NCBI GenBank assembly: GCA_965112735.1
Contig: OZ218955.1
Coordinates: forward strand, 744,001-808,000
Reading direction: 5' to 3'
DNA: 64,000 bases
Source of the DNA: Phaeosaccion multiseriatum
Taxonomy: Eukaryota > Ochrophyta, other classes
The translations under genes were made by a program, and so were the position numbers. Positions 50,001 to 63,976 of this stretch are shown one piece after another; position 1 is the first letter of the stretch; each line of letters begins with the position of its first letter. A model generated the notes under the pieces. That model saw nothing but the letters and a program-made list of their open reading frames with translations. It ran no database searches and was not told the origin of the DNA.

Positions 50001-53000
50001 CTCCATAGCGAAGGCGTCTGCCTCATCGCGAGCCTTCAGCGCCCCCCTTGCCCGCATGTATCTGAAGCCGTCTGAGGCCTTGGGCCCAACTCCTTCTTCC
50101 ACAGGCTGCTCCTCCGCTCCCATGCTTTCCGTTCCTCCTCCCCCAGGCTGCTCGTCCACTCCTATGCTCCCTCCTCCGCCTCCCCCCACAGGCTGCTCGT
50201 CTGCTCCCATCCTCCCTGCTCCTCCTCCTACCGGCTGCTCCTCCACCCCCATGCTGCCAGCACCTCCTCCCACAGGCTGCTCGGCCATTCCCATGCCCCC
50301 CCCTCCCCCTCCGCCTTTGCCTCCTATTGGTCGATCTTCAATGGCAGGAAGCTCTTCGGCCTGCACCACCACCTGACCTTGCCAGGCAGCGGCAGCCGCG
50401 TCAGCGTCCTCGGCCTCGTCGAGCAAGCTGCCCAGCTTGTTCTTGGAGCACACCCACCCGTCCTCCCGGCCCCCATACGCCACCCTCAACCACTTGTCCT
50501 TGGTCTCCAGCACCCTCACCCAATCGCCCTTTGAGACCACTGCCAGCTCCATAGCGAAGGCGTCTGCCTCATCGCGAGCTTTCAAGGCCCCCCTTGCCCG
50601 CATGTATCTGAAGCCGTCTGAGGCCATGGGTCCGAGGGCCGCTTCATCCCCCGTGGCATTCGCTGGCCCACTGGCTCCACTCCTTGCCCCCACCGGCTGC
50701 TCCTCCACTCCCATACTCCCTCCTCCTCCGCCTCCCACAGGCGGCTCGTCCATTCCCACCCTTCCAGCTGCTCCTCCTCCTCCCATCGGTTGCTCCTCAA
50801 CTCCCACGTTATCTCCTCCTCCTCCTCCTCCTCCTCCCATGCTGCCAGCCCCTCCTCCCACCTGCTGCTCCTCCATTCCCATACCCCCTCCTCCTCCTCC
50901 TCCTCCCACAGGCTGCTCGGCCACTCCTACATCCTCTACTCCCATACCCCCCCCTCCTCCTCCGCCTTTCCCTCCTATTGGTCGATCTTCAATGGCAGGA
51001 ACCTCTTCGGCCTGGACCACCACCTGACCTTGCCAGGCCGTGGCAGCAGCGTCAGCGTCCTCGGCCTCGTCGAGCAAGCTGCCCAGCTTGTTCTTGGAGC
51101 ACACCCACCCGTCCTCCCGGCCCCCATACGCCACCCTCAACCACTTGTCCTTGGTCTCCAGCACCCTCACCCAATCGCCCTTTGAGACCACTGCCAGCTC
51201 CATAGCGAAGGCGTCTGCCTCATCGCGAGCTTTCAAGGCCCCCCTTGTCCGCATATATCTGAAGCCGTCTGAGGCCATGGGTCCGAGGGCCGCTTCATCC
51301 CCCGTGGCACTCGCTGGCCCACTGGCTCCACTCCTTGCCCCCACCGGCTGCTCCTCCACTCCCATACTCCCTCCTCCTCCGCCTCCCACAGGCTGCCCGG
51401 CTACTCCCCTGCTCCCGGCCCCTCCTCCCACCGATTGCTCCTCCATTCCCATGCCCCCTGCTCCTCCTCCTCCCACTCGTTGCTCACTCACTCCCATGCT
51501 GCCTGCTCCTCCTCCCACAGGTTGCTCGTCCATCCCAACATGAGGACTGTTGGGTGCGTCCGTTGCCTGACCTTGCCAGGCCGTGGCAGCCGCGTCAGCG
51601 TCCTCGGCCTCGTCAAGTAGACTTCCCAGCTTGTTCTTAGAACACACCCACCCGTCCTCCCGGCCCCCATACGCCACCCTCAACCACTTGTCGTTGGTCT
51701 CCAGCACCCTCATCCAGTCACCTTTCTTCACCACTGTCAGCTCCATGCCGAAGGCGTCTGCTTCATCGCGAGCCTTAAGCGCCCCCCTTGCTCGTACGTA
51801 TCTGAAGCCGTCAGAAGCCGCAGGCCCAACGGGTGCTACTGTATCACCAACTCCGATGGCTGCCGGCGGACCTCCGGCAGTGGCCACTGCAGCAGCAGCC
51901 GGAAACCCTCCCTCGGCGGAAGAAAGTGGGGCAGTCGCAGAAGGACCCCCCATGCCACTTCCCCCACCGCCTCCCACCCTCTGCTCGTCTATGCCATCAG
52001 CTGCCATAGAGGCGGGTTGCTTCGTAGTCTGCCTCACCCATGCCGCCGCCGCCTCCTCCCCATCCTCTGCATCAGTCAGCAGTCGGCCGCGCTTGTTGCC
52101 AGTGAGCACCCAGCCCTTGTCCTCCTTTCCCTCCTGCACATCAGGGGCGAAGTGCACGTACTTGACGTATACCCAGTCGCCATTTGTTTCCAGTACCTGC
52201 ACGTACTCATTCCTACCCACCGTGCCCATTTCGTAGCCTTCGGCCTCGTCCCTGACCTTGAGGTTTCCAGAGGCCTGCATGTATCTGAAACCGTCAGAAG
52301 CGAAGCCCCCTACAGGGCCAGAGGATGCGAAGCTCTGCTGCTGCTGCGGTTGCTGTTGCTGCTGCGTCGCTGTATCACCAACTGCTGCTCTTGTGCCTAC
52401 CTTGTGAGCGTTACCCATGCTCGGGGCTTCCGCGGCGAGAGCGGCAGCAGCAGTCACCAAATCCTCTGCCGCTTGCTGCCACATGGCGGCTGCAACAGCA
52501 GAGTCTGGGAGAAGCTCCACCAGATTGCCATTTCGATTGGAGATTTTGGTCCAGCCGTCCTCCAGCCCCCCCTGCGAGACCTGGACGTACTCCCCGTTGT
52601 TCTGCAGGACCTTCAGTACGTCGCCTGGGCTCGCCACTCTGATCTCAACGCCTGTGAAGTCGGGCTCCTCCCTAATCTTCACGCCCGTACTGACGACCCT
52701 CATGTAGGTACTACCGTAGTCCACAGGCCCGGCTGCCATACCACCAACTGCTGGGGCTGCTGCCGGTACTGCTTGGTACTGCTGCTGTTGCTGCGGTGGT
52801 GGTGGTGGTGGTGGTGGGTCGGAAGCCGCCACGCCACCCCTCCCAGTACCCCTCTTCTTTGAGGTTGCTGCTACTGCTGCCTCTGCTGCCTGCTGCCACT
52901 GCATGGCCGCTGCTTGGACATCATGGGGGGCCACATTCTCCACCAGGTTCCCGACACGATTGGAGATTTTGGTCCAGCCATCCTCCAGCCCCCCCTGCGA

Positions 53001-55133
53001 GACCTGGACGTACTCCCCGTTGTTCTGCAGGACCTTCAGTACGTCGCCTGGGCTCACTACTCTGATCTCAACGCCTGTGAAGTCGGGCTCCTCCCTAATC
53101 TTCACGCCCGTACTGACGACCCTCATGTAGGTACTACCGTAGTCCACAGGCCCGGCTGCCATACCACCAACTGCTGGGGCTGCAGCCGGTACTGCTTGGT
53201 ACTGCTGCTGTTGCTGCTGCTGCGGTGGTGGTGGTGGTGGGTCGGAAGCCGCCACCCCACCCCTCCCAGTACCCCTCTTCTTTGAGGTTGCTGCTACTGC
53301 TGCCTCTGCCGCCTGCTGCCACTGCATGGCCGCTGCTTGGACATCATGGGGGGCCACATTCTCCACCAGATTCCCGACACGATTGGAGATTTTGGTCCAG
53401 CCGTCCTCCAGCCCCCCCTGCGTAATCTTGACGTACTCCCCGTTGTTCTGCAGGACCTTCAGTACGTCGCCTGGGCTCACTACTCTGATCTCAACGCCTG
53501 TGAAGTCGGGCTCCTCCCTTATCTTCACGCCCGTACTCACTACTCTCATGTAGGAGCTATTATAGTCGACAGGTCCCGTTGGTGGACCACCAACTGCTGG
53601 TGGTGCTTGGTACTGCTGCTGCTGCTGCTGCTGCTGTGGTGGTGGTTGTGGGGTGGCAGCCGTCACACCACCCCTCCCGCTACCCCTCTTCTTTGGCAGT
53701 GCAGCTACTGCCGCGTCTGCCGCCTGCTGCCACTGTCTGGCTGCTGCTGGAACATCATGGGGGGGCACCTCTTCCATCAGATTCCCGACACGATTGGAGA
53801 TTTTGGTCCAGCCGTCCTCCAGCCCCCCCTGCGAGACCTGGACGTACTCCCCGTTGTTCTGCAGCACTTTCACGATGTCTCCCTGCTCGATGGTTCGTAT
53901 CTCTACCCCAATGAAGTCGGGCTCCTCTCTAATCTTCACACCTGTGCTGACTGCAACCATGTACGCACTGTTCAGATCAACAGCAACAGCTGGCTGAGCC
54001 GGAGGTACCCCTCCCGCCACTGCAGGGGCAGCAGCAGAAGCAGACTGAGACGGAGGCGCAAGACCATTATTGACAGGGGGCGGTGCGTGTGTAGTCTGAA
54101 AGCCAGCGCTCCCATCCGCGGGCACAAGTATCTCGTGGGGAAGCATCGATGGCGCATTTGCCAGCCAAGCTTCTCTCCGCCCATCCCACAGCACACGTAG
54201 AAAGTCGCCTCTCCGACCCAGGATGGAAAACGGCAGGTTGCTTTGGACTGTGCTGATGACCTGCGGTTCAAGGAAAGGGGGAAGAGAGAGGGTGAAGGGG
54301 GGGAGGCGAAGGTCAAGTATGGTTTCGTCAGCAGATGGACGGAGCAGCACAAGAGAAGGAGAGGGCTTCTCCCTCTGTTGGCCTACAGGCGAAGAGAGAC
54401 TCCTTCGCGCCAGCCACAACCACCACCCCCCCTTAGTCTCCCACAACTTGCCTTGACACCACCGGACGTACCTCTCCAAACGCTGCATCTGGGGAAGCTC
54501 TCAGGTTCAGAGCGACACCCTGTGGCAGCTGCGGGTGTGCCCGATACTCCACCGCCTCGATGAATTTGAGTATCTGTGTGGCTCCGGCCCTGCTTAGCAT
54601 CCACACGCTCGGCTGTGAGGGGTGGAGGACCCTCAACCAGAGTTCGTTCTGTTCTACCACTTCGAACACCAACCCTTCCTCTGCTACAAACACTTCCACT
54701 TCGGAAGCGTCACCAAGTGGGGCGCTGCGCTTACGCAAGGAGCAGCCGAGGGGCAGGCCATCGCTGAGGGTGGCGAGGGTGGGGACGAAAGGGTGGAGGA
54801 GCGGAGTGTCCACACCAGGAGCCACCGTCAACATCCAGCCTTGGACAGTGGAGCTACTTGTGCCGGGGGCAGCAGCCGGGTCTGTGACTGCGTGTTTGAT
54901 GAAGATCCAGTCTCCCTGGATGGCTTTTTGAGGTGTGGGGGAAGGGGTTGGGTCGAGGGGAGGTGGGTGGGAGAGGGGAGCAAGGGAGGGAAGGAAGTGA
55001 CAAAAGAGCGAGAAAGAGAGGGGGGGTTCAAAGGGGTACCAGTGGGAAAGGAAAGAGCCTCGTAGTCAGAACTAAGTTCAAGGCTCCTTCTCAGCCCTAT
55101 GCACACACAGACACAGACACGCATGCACACAAA

Positions 55134-55168
<35 letters not shown>

Positions 55169-55532
55169 CTGTGACGTACACCAGCTCTCCGTAGCCGACC
55201 TCGGCCAACTTTGCCCCCGAAGTATCCGGGGAGGCCCGAATGGCAAGCCTCGCCCCCACTGTCTGGACGTAGGGATCCACCTCATAGAAGGAGGGGAACT
55301 CTGCGGGGACGAGACAAGACGCGTCCGCCCACCCTGTTGCTCCTCCTCCTGAGATGGTGAGGAAGACCCAGCCCTCGGCCTTGGCAGAGGCGCTTGCAGT
55401 TTGACCAGGAAGAAGCTGCTGACCTGTGGACTGCGGCGGCCCTCCCTCAGCCCCAGGGTAGCTCGTCTGGAGGATGACTCCCCCACCACCCATACAGGGG
55501 GCGGGAGTCACCCCCAAGGCTTGGAGCACCAT
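46479..55532 (-). CDS. Giant SH3-repeat protein with TOG/HEAT-like domain
   Basis: Exons 55167-55532, 54472-54915, 47493-54260 (a single 6.8-kb exon) and 46479-47198 give 2765 residues. Residues 1-370 carry degenerate SH3b-like modules. Four near-identical type A modules follow (STGVKIREEPDFTGVEIR ... NNGEYVQVSQGGLEDGW, near residues 370, 513, 652, 793), one intermediate module near 930, and five type B modules (RGALKARDEADAFAMELAVV ... DKWLRVAYGGREDGW) near 1093-1853, separated by Gly-rich linkers built on MGVEEQPVGGG. Residues ~1990-2240 resemble a TOG/HEAT array (VKSRSWKVRLAAYEEVKQLL), the tubulin-binding fold of XMAP215/CLASP. The C-terminus is Ala/Ser/Pro-rich and disordered. Cytoskeletal or scaffold role is inference. 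An additional 5' exon cannot be excluded. Confidence 0.88.
49480..51830 (-). repeat. Type B SH3 coding repeats (543-651 bp units)
   Basis: The DNA marker around CCCGCATGTATCTGAAGCCG recurs at 49505, 50051, 50597, 51248 (as TCCGCATATATCTG) and 51791 (as CTCGTACGTATCTG). Spacings are 546, 546, 651 and 543 bp, all multiples of 3. The SH3-coding portions of the first four are near-identical including third codon positions; the fifth is more diverged. Confidence 0.95.
52680..53970 (-). repeat. Type A SH3 coding repeats (exact 423-bp units)
   Basis: The marker ACGCCCGTACT lies at 52681, 53104 and 53527, exactly 423 bp (141 codons) apart; a diverged copy (ACACCTGTGCT) follows at 53938 (411 bp). Copies differ at only scattered positions by eye. 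Confidence 0.95.
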
Positions 55533-56120
55533 GTGAGAAGTAAGAAGCCTATTCAACCTATTCAAAGAGCTTTTCTCTGGGACCAGCCTGATCCAAAGAG
55601 GGGACGGAACGCAGAAGAGAGGGGGGAGAGAAGTCATGAGAGGGAAGCAGAGAGCGCGAGGAGAGCGTGGGGAGAGGAGAGGAGGGCCGGGAGGGAAAAA
55701 AAGACACAAATGCCAACGACAAAAAAATTAGGTGGACAATAAGGAGAGTGCACAAGAAGGGTCAGCCTTCAAAACTACTGTACACTCTGGGCGTAGAGTA
55801 TAGCACCTGGAGGAGGAAGCACAGCGGCACAGGGGGAATGATGTGTGCGGCAAAAGGACAAAGCCCCCCAACTGGAAAAGTCGAAATCAACAGCCTCGAT
55901 TTTTAAATCCGACTCGATTTTTAAATCCGACGCGAGCGGGTAGGGTCTGAACCCCACCCAACCCAGGCGGCTCAGGGGAAGGCAGCAGCGTCGGGCGTGT
56001 ACCACCTGTACTACGCGTTGAATCCCTTGGTTCGACTTCTCTCTCTCGACTCTCTCTCTACAATCGACTCGACAGAACGATGGTATCCTCAGCCTAAGCC
56101 CACAACTTCCCCGCGGCCGC

Positions 56121-56143
56121 TGACGTCACAAGTTGTCAACTTG
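56121..56143. promoter_or_regulatory. CRE-like palindrome next to a 15-bp perfect dyad
   Basis: TGACGTCA (56121-56128), the consensus site for CREB/bZIP factors, is immediately followed by CAAGTTGTCAACTTG (56129-56143), a perfect inverted repeat around one central base. It lies about 590 bp upstream of the SH3/TOG start codon on the minus strand. Factor binding is inference. Confidence 0.5.
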
Positions 56144-56479
56144 ACCTGCCAGCCAACTGTGACACTCCACCGACACGCCGCTGACACGCGCAAGCCACTC
56201 CCCGTGCCTGGCTGGGCGGCCGTGATGGGTGATGGAGCGCGAGAATAGCTAGGGTCGGCTCTTGGATCGACGCTTCGTTGCCCCCCCCCCCCTGTTCTCC
56301 ACTATCGCCTCCTCCCGGACTCCTGCGGAGTCGTCTCTTCCCGAAGCCCTGCCTGCCAAGGGTACAATCCCCCGCACGACGAAACGAAGCGTATAGTAGC
56401 GGGCAGACTCCGAGCCGAGACTCTGAAGAGGCCGTAGCTCCACCTCCATCCACCGCAACGGCTGGCTGAGGCCTCCCGA

Positions 56480-56575
56480 CTCACCGCCTCATCATGTCAC
56501 GGCCTCACCGCCTCACCATCTCACCGCCTCACTGCCTCACAGCCTCACTGCCTCACAGCCTCACCACCTCACCGC
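56480..56575. repeat. TCACxGCC minisatellite
   Basis: Repeated CCTCACCGCC / CCTCACTGCC / CCTCACAGCC units of 9-10 bp. Confidence 0.88.
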
Positions 56576-56903
56576 TGCCCGTCCGAGCTCCGAGCTGCGA
56601 GCTTTCGAGCTCAACAGTTGGATTCTACTTGACGCGACTCGAGGAAGGGAGGACAAGAGGATAAGAGTACAAGAGGAGCACTGCACGGCAGGCCCAGAGG
56701 AGTGCAGACGGCCGCTGACAGCCGCCACAGCAACGGACTTGGACCGCTCCAGCGGAGGTCTGAGAATCTGAAACTGCACGGACCCCGGCCGGCCCCTGCT
56801 CTCCGCCTCTGCTCCCCGCACGCATACAGGCAGACAGGCAGGCAGGCAGGCAGGCACACACGCACGCACGCACGCATGCACGCACACACACTCGCAGGTC
56901 ACC

Positions 56904-58563
56904 TTACGAGGCCTCCACCTCCACCTCTGCCCTCTTCTTGTCTTTTCCCTTCCACGTCCACATGCCTCTGCTCTCCTCCCACGACGGAGTGGTGCCGTCT
57001 GCTGCCGTCGCTGCGGCCGCCCCCGCGGGGCCTCCCCCGGTGGGTAGGGGCTGTGTGAGAGCAAGTACGTCCATCATGTCTCCGACATATGCCAAGGCAC
57101 GCCGCTTCTCCTCGAAGGTCACGGCGGGGGCGCGATAGGCCAACGAGTAGTCGCCGTAGACGCCTGAGGGAGTTGGTGATACAGAGGAAGGGGAGGGGGG
57201 GGGAGGGAAGGAGGGGGGAGGGGGTGGTGGGCCGCAAAGTCAAGAGAGCGCTCCAATAATTAAGACAAGCAAGTGACGTCTCTACGTGCCTACAAACTCC
57301 TACGTACCCTCTGTGCCGTTCGCTCCCCCGTGGTAGGCAGGCTCTCCCCCTCCTCCCCCTCCTCCTCCTCCTCCTCCTCCTCCTCCTCCTCCTCCTCCTC
57401 GCCCCTTGTTCCTATTGCGGGCTCCATCCCCTCTCCAAAAGGTGGAGCCTACGATATGTCCCCCGTCCTTGTGGAAGTCAGGAGAGTACTCCACGTGATG
57501 GTAGAGCTTGTCCCCCGGGGTGGCCACGGGGATGTTGTTGCGCTTTAAGCGGTTGGTTTGCACCTGACCGTGTGTGAGTGTGTGAGTGTGTATGTGTGTG
57601 TGTATGTATGTGTGTGTGTTTCATGCGTGTTTCAACTTGTGTGAGTAGAGAACGGAGGACCGGCACCACCCCGAGTCGGAGGCAAGGCACAGAACCATTC
57701 GATATCGATCTTATGGTCCTCGAAACAGGAGAAACAAGAACAACTGGAACTGGAACTGAACCTGCCCCTTCCCCCTTGTGTGAGCAGGTAGGTACTCACT
57801 CACCTTCTTCTTCTGCCCAAAGGCCTGTTCCAGTGTGGCCTCCGGCGACTGATTGTAGCGCACGAGCTCCCCTGACTTCGGGTTGACAGGGTTGAACTTG
57901 CGGTCAATCTGGTGGATAGAGGCGGTGGGCGAGGGTGCAGGGGGGGTAAGGTAGTCAGTCCACATAGTCCACATAGTCCACACAATCCACACTGTCCGCA
58001 GCCTTCCTCTCCCGTCCACTGCCATCTGCCCCCGGCCCACTCACACACAGGCCCTTCTCTGGGATATCGTATCCACTCCTGTTGCTGAACTCCGGCACCG
58101 GTCGGAGCCCCTCCGGTCTATCCTTCGGGACGGGCTTGGCCCCTACCCGCCGAAGGCCCTGTACACGCGGGTAGGCATCTCCCTTCGTGTGGGGACCAAG
58201 GATGCGCCGGCAGGGGCGGAACTGCCATTCATCGGAAGGCTGCTGCTGTGGGTATTTCAAGCGGCCTTTATCACCGGGTGCGAGGAAGGGTTCCCGTTCC
58301 CTGGTGATGCCACCAGCAGTGAGTGAGTGGGTGGATGGAGTGGAGTGGAGTGAGTTGAGGGAGGGAGTGAGGGAGTGCTTGAGCTGAATGAAGGAGAGAG
58401 GGAGTGAGGGAATGAGTGAGTGCGGTAGTGAGTGAGTTTCCTTAGAGTTGAGGGAACTAGTGGGCGAGCGGGAAGGCGCAAGTCGGGATGGAGAGGAGAA
58501 ATACCACAGGGAGAGGAGGGGCAAAGGGCCAAGGGGCTTTCGATTCCAGAGATTCGATTGCAT
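56904..58563 (-). CDS. Unrecognised protein, 311 residues
   Basis: Exons 58505-58563, 58045-58300, 57804-57908, 57308-57563 and 56904-57163 sum to 312 codons with consistent phases. The sequence looks like folded, conserved protein rather than low complexity: EWQFRPCRRILGPHTKGDAY, IDRKFNPVNPKSGELVRYNQ, NIPVATPGDKLYHHVEYSPD, VYGDYSLAYRAPAVTFEEKR. A poly-Gly run encoded by (GGA)n interrupts it near residue 215. No transmembrane segment or signal peptide is evident and I do not recognise the family. The first exon (MQSNLWNRKPLG) is the least certain part. The last intron contains an antisense GTTGGTGATA copy (57172-57181) nine bases from the acceptor. Confidence 0.75.
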
Positions 58564-59194
58564 GCTTGTTATGGAGTCCAATCATGAATGCTCCTTTTTT
58601 CCCTGGGATAGCACTGGTCGCTGGTTCTCGACTCGCCTCGCTCGAAGGTGAGCTTGCGATTTATGTATTTCTTTTGCTTACCCTGAATAGGTCTCATTCT
58701 GCGATGGGAAACCCCGACCATCCAGGCTGTTCACATCGTGCGACCCCTGCACAAGATCTGATACGAGGAAATTCAGGGAGAGGGGGGGGAGAAGGAGGGG
58801 GTGAGTCAATCCTCCTCCACTACATTTTTGTACTAGAGAAGGAGTGGAGTAGGGCGGACAAAGTGGCGACATCTTCTCCCTTGGGGTTAGCGGCGATGCT
58901 TGAGTCGAAGAGCGACAGCCATCGGGAAATAAATATAGCAAGGGGTCACTTCTTGCAGCTTCATCACAAAGACGAGACGTCTTCCCCAGCCTTTTTCGGC
59001 CAATTTCGGCCTCCTACTCGACCCTCGTGACACTTACGTCTCCTTCCCATCTTCTTGGACCTCAATGGCTCAGTCATGATAGCCCGGTTCGCCTTTATAA
59101 AGCAAAGCTGGTGCCTGGCCTTTTGAACGTTACAGAAATTCTTTTTTGTTGGCTTTTTTTCAAAGCTCCAGCTGTACTAAGAGGAGCTGCTGCC
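58564..59194. promoter_or_regulatory. Divergent promoter interval
   Basis: This 631-bp interval separates the minus-strand unknown gene (ATG 58563) and the plus-strand TPR gene (ATG 59195). A TTTATAAAG box at 59093-59101 lies about 95 bp upstream of the TPR start and is a candidate TATA element. Confidence 0.5.
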
Positions 59195-61409
<2,215 letters not shown>

Positions 61410-61869
61410 GATGGGGTCATGGTTGGGGGTTTTGGTTGGCGTTGACCTACTACATCCAGGTCGCAGAACGGGTTGGGCGCTAAGGTCCGATTGAACGTCG
61501 CCTCATCGCCTCAGGCTTTTTCCGCAGCGGCGGACTTCTTCGCATCACAGACTGCTCTGCCTGGACTTCCTGATGGGCGCAATCGATCCCACCTTGGGCA
61601 AGCAGAGGGGGGTACCGCACCGCACCGCCACAGGAGAGAAGGGCGTCATACAGCGTACAAGATGACGGAACGGATGCACTTGGACGTACTGCCTTGTCGC
61701 TTCTGCGTCGCAGCGCAAAGGGTTCTCCACATTGTGGGGTTGCCGAGTTGTCATGCACACAAAGGCCCTCCGTCTCGGTCCTCGCCAGCAGCATTGAGCC
61801 GCCATGACCACAAATGTGAGTGCGTACATGAGATTGTTCGTGCGTGCGTTTGTGCGTGTGTGTTGTGTG

Positions 61870-61909
<40 letters not shown>

Positions 61910-62435
61910 GCGTTTGTGCGTGCGTGAGATTTCCCCCCCTCCCCCCCCGGCGTCCGCCCTTAGCCTCCCTCCTTCCCTCTGTCGTCCTTGCGTCCCATTA
62001 CCGCGAACACCCCCCCCCCACCACAACCTTTCAGGTCTGGCTTGGCCGTTTCAGTCCCATCCGACGGCGGGATCGCATGTGACGACGTGACGGTTTCCGC
62101 GTGCAGTTTGAGAACGCGATGAATTTAGGCTTGCACCACCTAAAAATGTTCTCTGCGGAGTACCCAGTGCAGCACATGTCTACAGTGAGGCTAAGAAGAG
62201 ACACTCCGTAGTCGTCGTGCGGGCCCTGATGTGTGTGTGTTATACCACAGAGCCACAGTTCGCTGCCACCGTAATTGATATATTCAACTCAAATTTCAAA
62301 TAACACCTCCAGTACGGCATATGATCAAAAGGCCGGGGGGGAAGGGCTTCGCTTTGCGTCGAAGAAGGGCCTGCTCTGTTACCCCCTGGTACTCTCCAGA
62401 GGGAGAGCGGGGAGGAAGACGAGAGTATTAAGAGC
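61410..62435. other. Intergenic region with possible ankyrin-gene relic
   Basis: It holds a (TG)n run at 61855-61925 and a stretch at 61512-61565 that resembles the 3' end of the downstream ankyrin gene (63830-63875). No intact gene recognised. Confidence 0.5.
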
Positions 62436-63976
62436 ATGGAGCCGACGATATCCCTCGAGGTAAATTCTCTTTTCTGTAAGACACCGTGGTGTATCTCATG
62501 GTCGCAGAAAGACGTGATTCCTGGGCGAGTTATCTTGCGATGCCTCTTCCTCTTTCCTCTGGGAGCATGATACTAACCTTCGACTGCCGAAGCGAATCAC
62601 TTCCCTCTTTTACCCTTCTCATAGTTTCTCTGTCACTCGTTCCTCACCCTTCCACCTTACCCCAGGCGCAGCGACTCCACGAGGCCTTCGTGAAAAACAA
62701 AGACTTCTCAACAGTGAGCGCGCTGGTCAGGAAGCTCATCGCCAAACGAGGCAAGGCAAGCTTGGATCATCCTATTGAGAAAGAAGGCTGTACCCCTATT
62801 ATCTGGGCTGCGGCCTATGGTCGGCTAGATGTCGTGAACCTTATACTGCATGAAGGAGCCTCTTTCAGCACCAGAGGACCGTACGGGGGCACGCCATTGG
62901 CATTGGCGAGCGGCAAGGGACACGATCAGATGGTGAGGCGGCTGTTGGACTTCGGAGCCGCCGTTGACCAACCCACTGTCGATGGGACGACACCTCTGTG
63001 TCTGGCCGCCGAGAGAGGGTATTCGACAAGTGTGCGGCACCTCCTCTCGGCGAATGCCGATGTCGATGCAGCCGGGAGCACGGGGTTCACTCCGATATGG
63101 GTCGCTTCTCAGAATGGGCACAACTCCGTTGTAGCGCAGCTCATTTCAGCCCGAGCGGATGTGAACAAGGCAGACCCTCTCGGAAGGACTCCGCTCATGC
63201 AGGCGTCGAAGAATGGACACGGGAGAGTGGTACAGCAGCTTATCACGGCCCACGCCAAGATCGAAAAGGCTCACATCGATGGCTTCACCCCGCTTTATTG
63301 TGCTTCGCAAGAGGGGCATTGTTCTGTCGTGCAGCAGCTTCTCGATCAACATGCCCGTGTGAATGTCAGGGACAATACCGGTGGCACTCCCCTCATGATT
63401 GCGGTTGCCAGAAGACGATTGGCCGTTGTGAAGTTGCTCCTGTCAGCAAAGGCGGATGTAGACCTGTCTGGCCCTGATGGTTGGACTCCTCTTCACCTCG
63501 CAGCTCAAGACGGGTATGATGCCATTGTGAAGCTCTTGATCTCGGCGGGAGCAAACATGGAGAGAAGGGGCAACAGGGGCGATTCACCCCTCCACCTAGC
63601 GGCGCAGAATGGGCACGAGGCAGTCGTCGCTCGTCTCATCTCTGCGGGATCTTCCATCGATACCAAGAGATGCGACGGTTTCACGCCTCTGCTTATCGCC
63701 ATTTATGTCAACCAGCATGGCACTGCGCGGCAGCTCCTCTCGGCCGATGCCTCAGTGGACATGGCCTTAGCAGAGGGAGGGCGGAATCAGTTGGGCTTCG
63801 AGATCGAGCAGCGACTCAGAGACGCAGCAGCAGCCTTCTTCCGATCTCAAAGCGCACTGGACCTGATGCGAAGGACTGATCCGACCTTCGGCAAGGAGAG
63901 GGGGATGCCGCCGCTGAAGAGGCCTTGGAGTGTCGGGAGCGAGGCGTGGGAGAGCATGGCGGAGGAGATGAGCTGA
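62436..63976 (+). CDS. Ankyrin-repeat protein, ten tandem repeats
   Basis: Exons 62436-62459 and 62666-63976 give 444 residues (MEPTISLE then AQRLHEAFVKNKDF). After an N-terminal helix, ten consecutive 33-residue ankyrin repeats run from EGCTPIIWAAAYGRLDVVNL to RCDGFTPLLIAIYVNQHG, with typical TPLHLAAQ and GADVN-like turns. The tail is helical (LRDAAAAFFRSQSALDL) and ends SMAEEMS. No fused catalytic domain is present. An unspliced alternative start at 62498 is in frame, but the eight-codon first exon has a good donor (GAG before GTAAAT) and joins in phase 0. Nearly the whole protein is one intronless, repeat-free exon, unlike most neighbours. Function is protein binding by family; partner unknown. 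Confidence 0.9.

Larger units (their letters stand above)
55533..56903. other. 5' region of the SH3/TOG gene
   Basis: It contains a duplicated 17-mer TCGATTTTTAAATCCGA (55898 and 55915), a bZIP-type palindrome adjacent to a 15-bp dyad (56121-56143), and a 9-10-bp minisatellite (56480-56575). No convincing coding exon was found on either strand. Confidence 0.55.

Noticed and set aside
48457-51543. Plus-strand Pro/Ser/Thr-rich frames of 160-275 codons
   Set aside because: They are antisense shadows of the SH3/TOG exon.
61474-61800. Plus-strand frame as a real gene
   Set aside because: No ATG with a downstream acceptor in phase and rapid decay into (TG)n; only a short ankyrin-tail resemblance remains.
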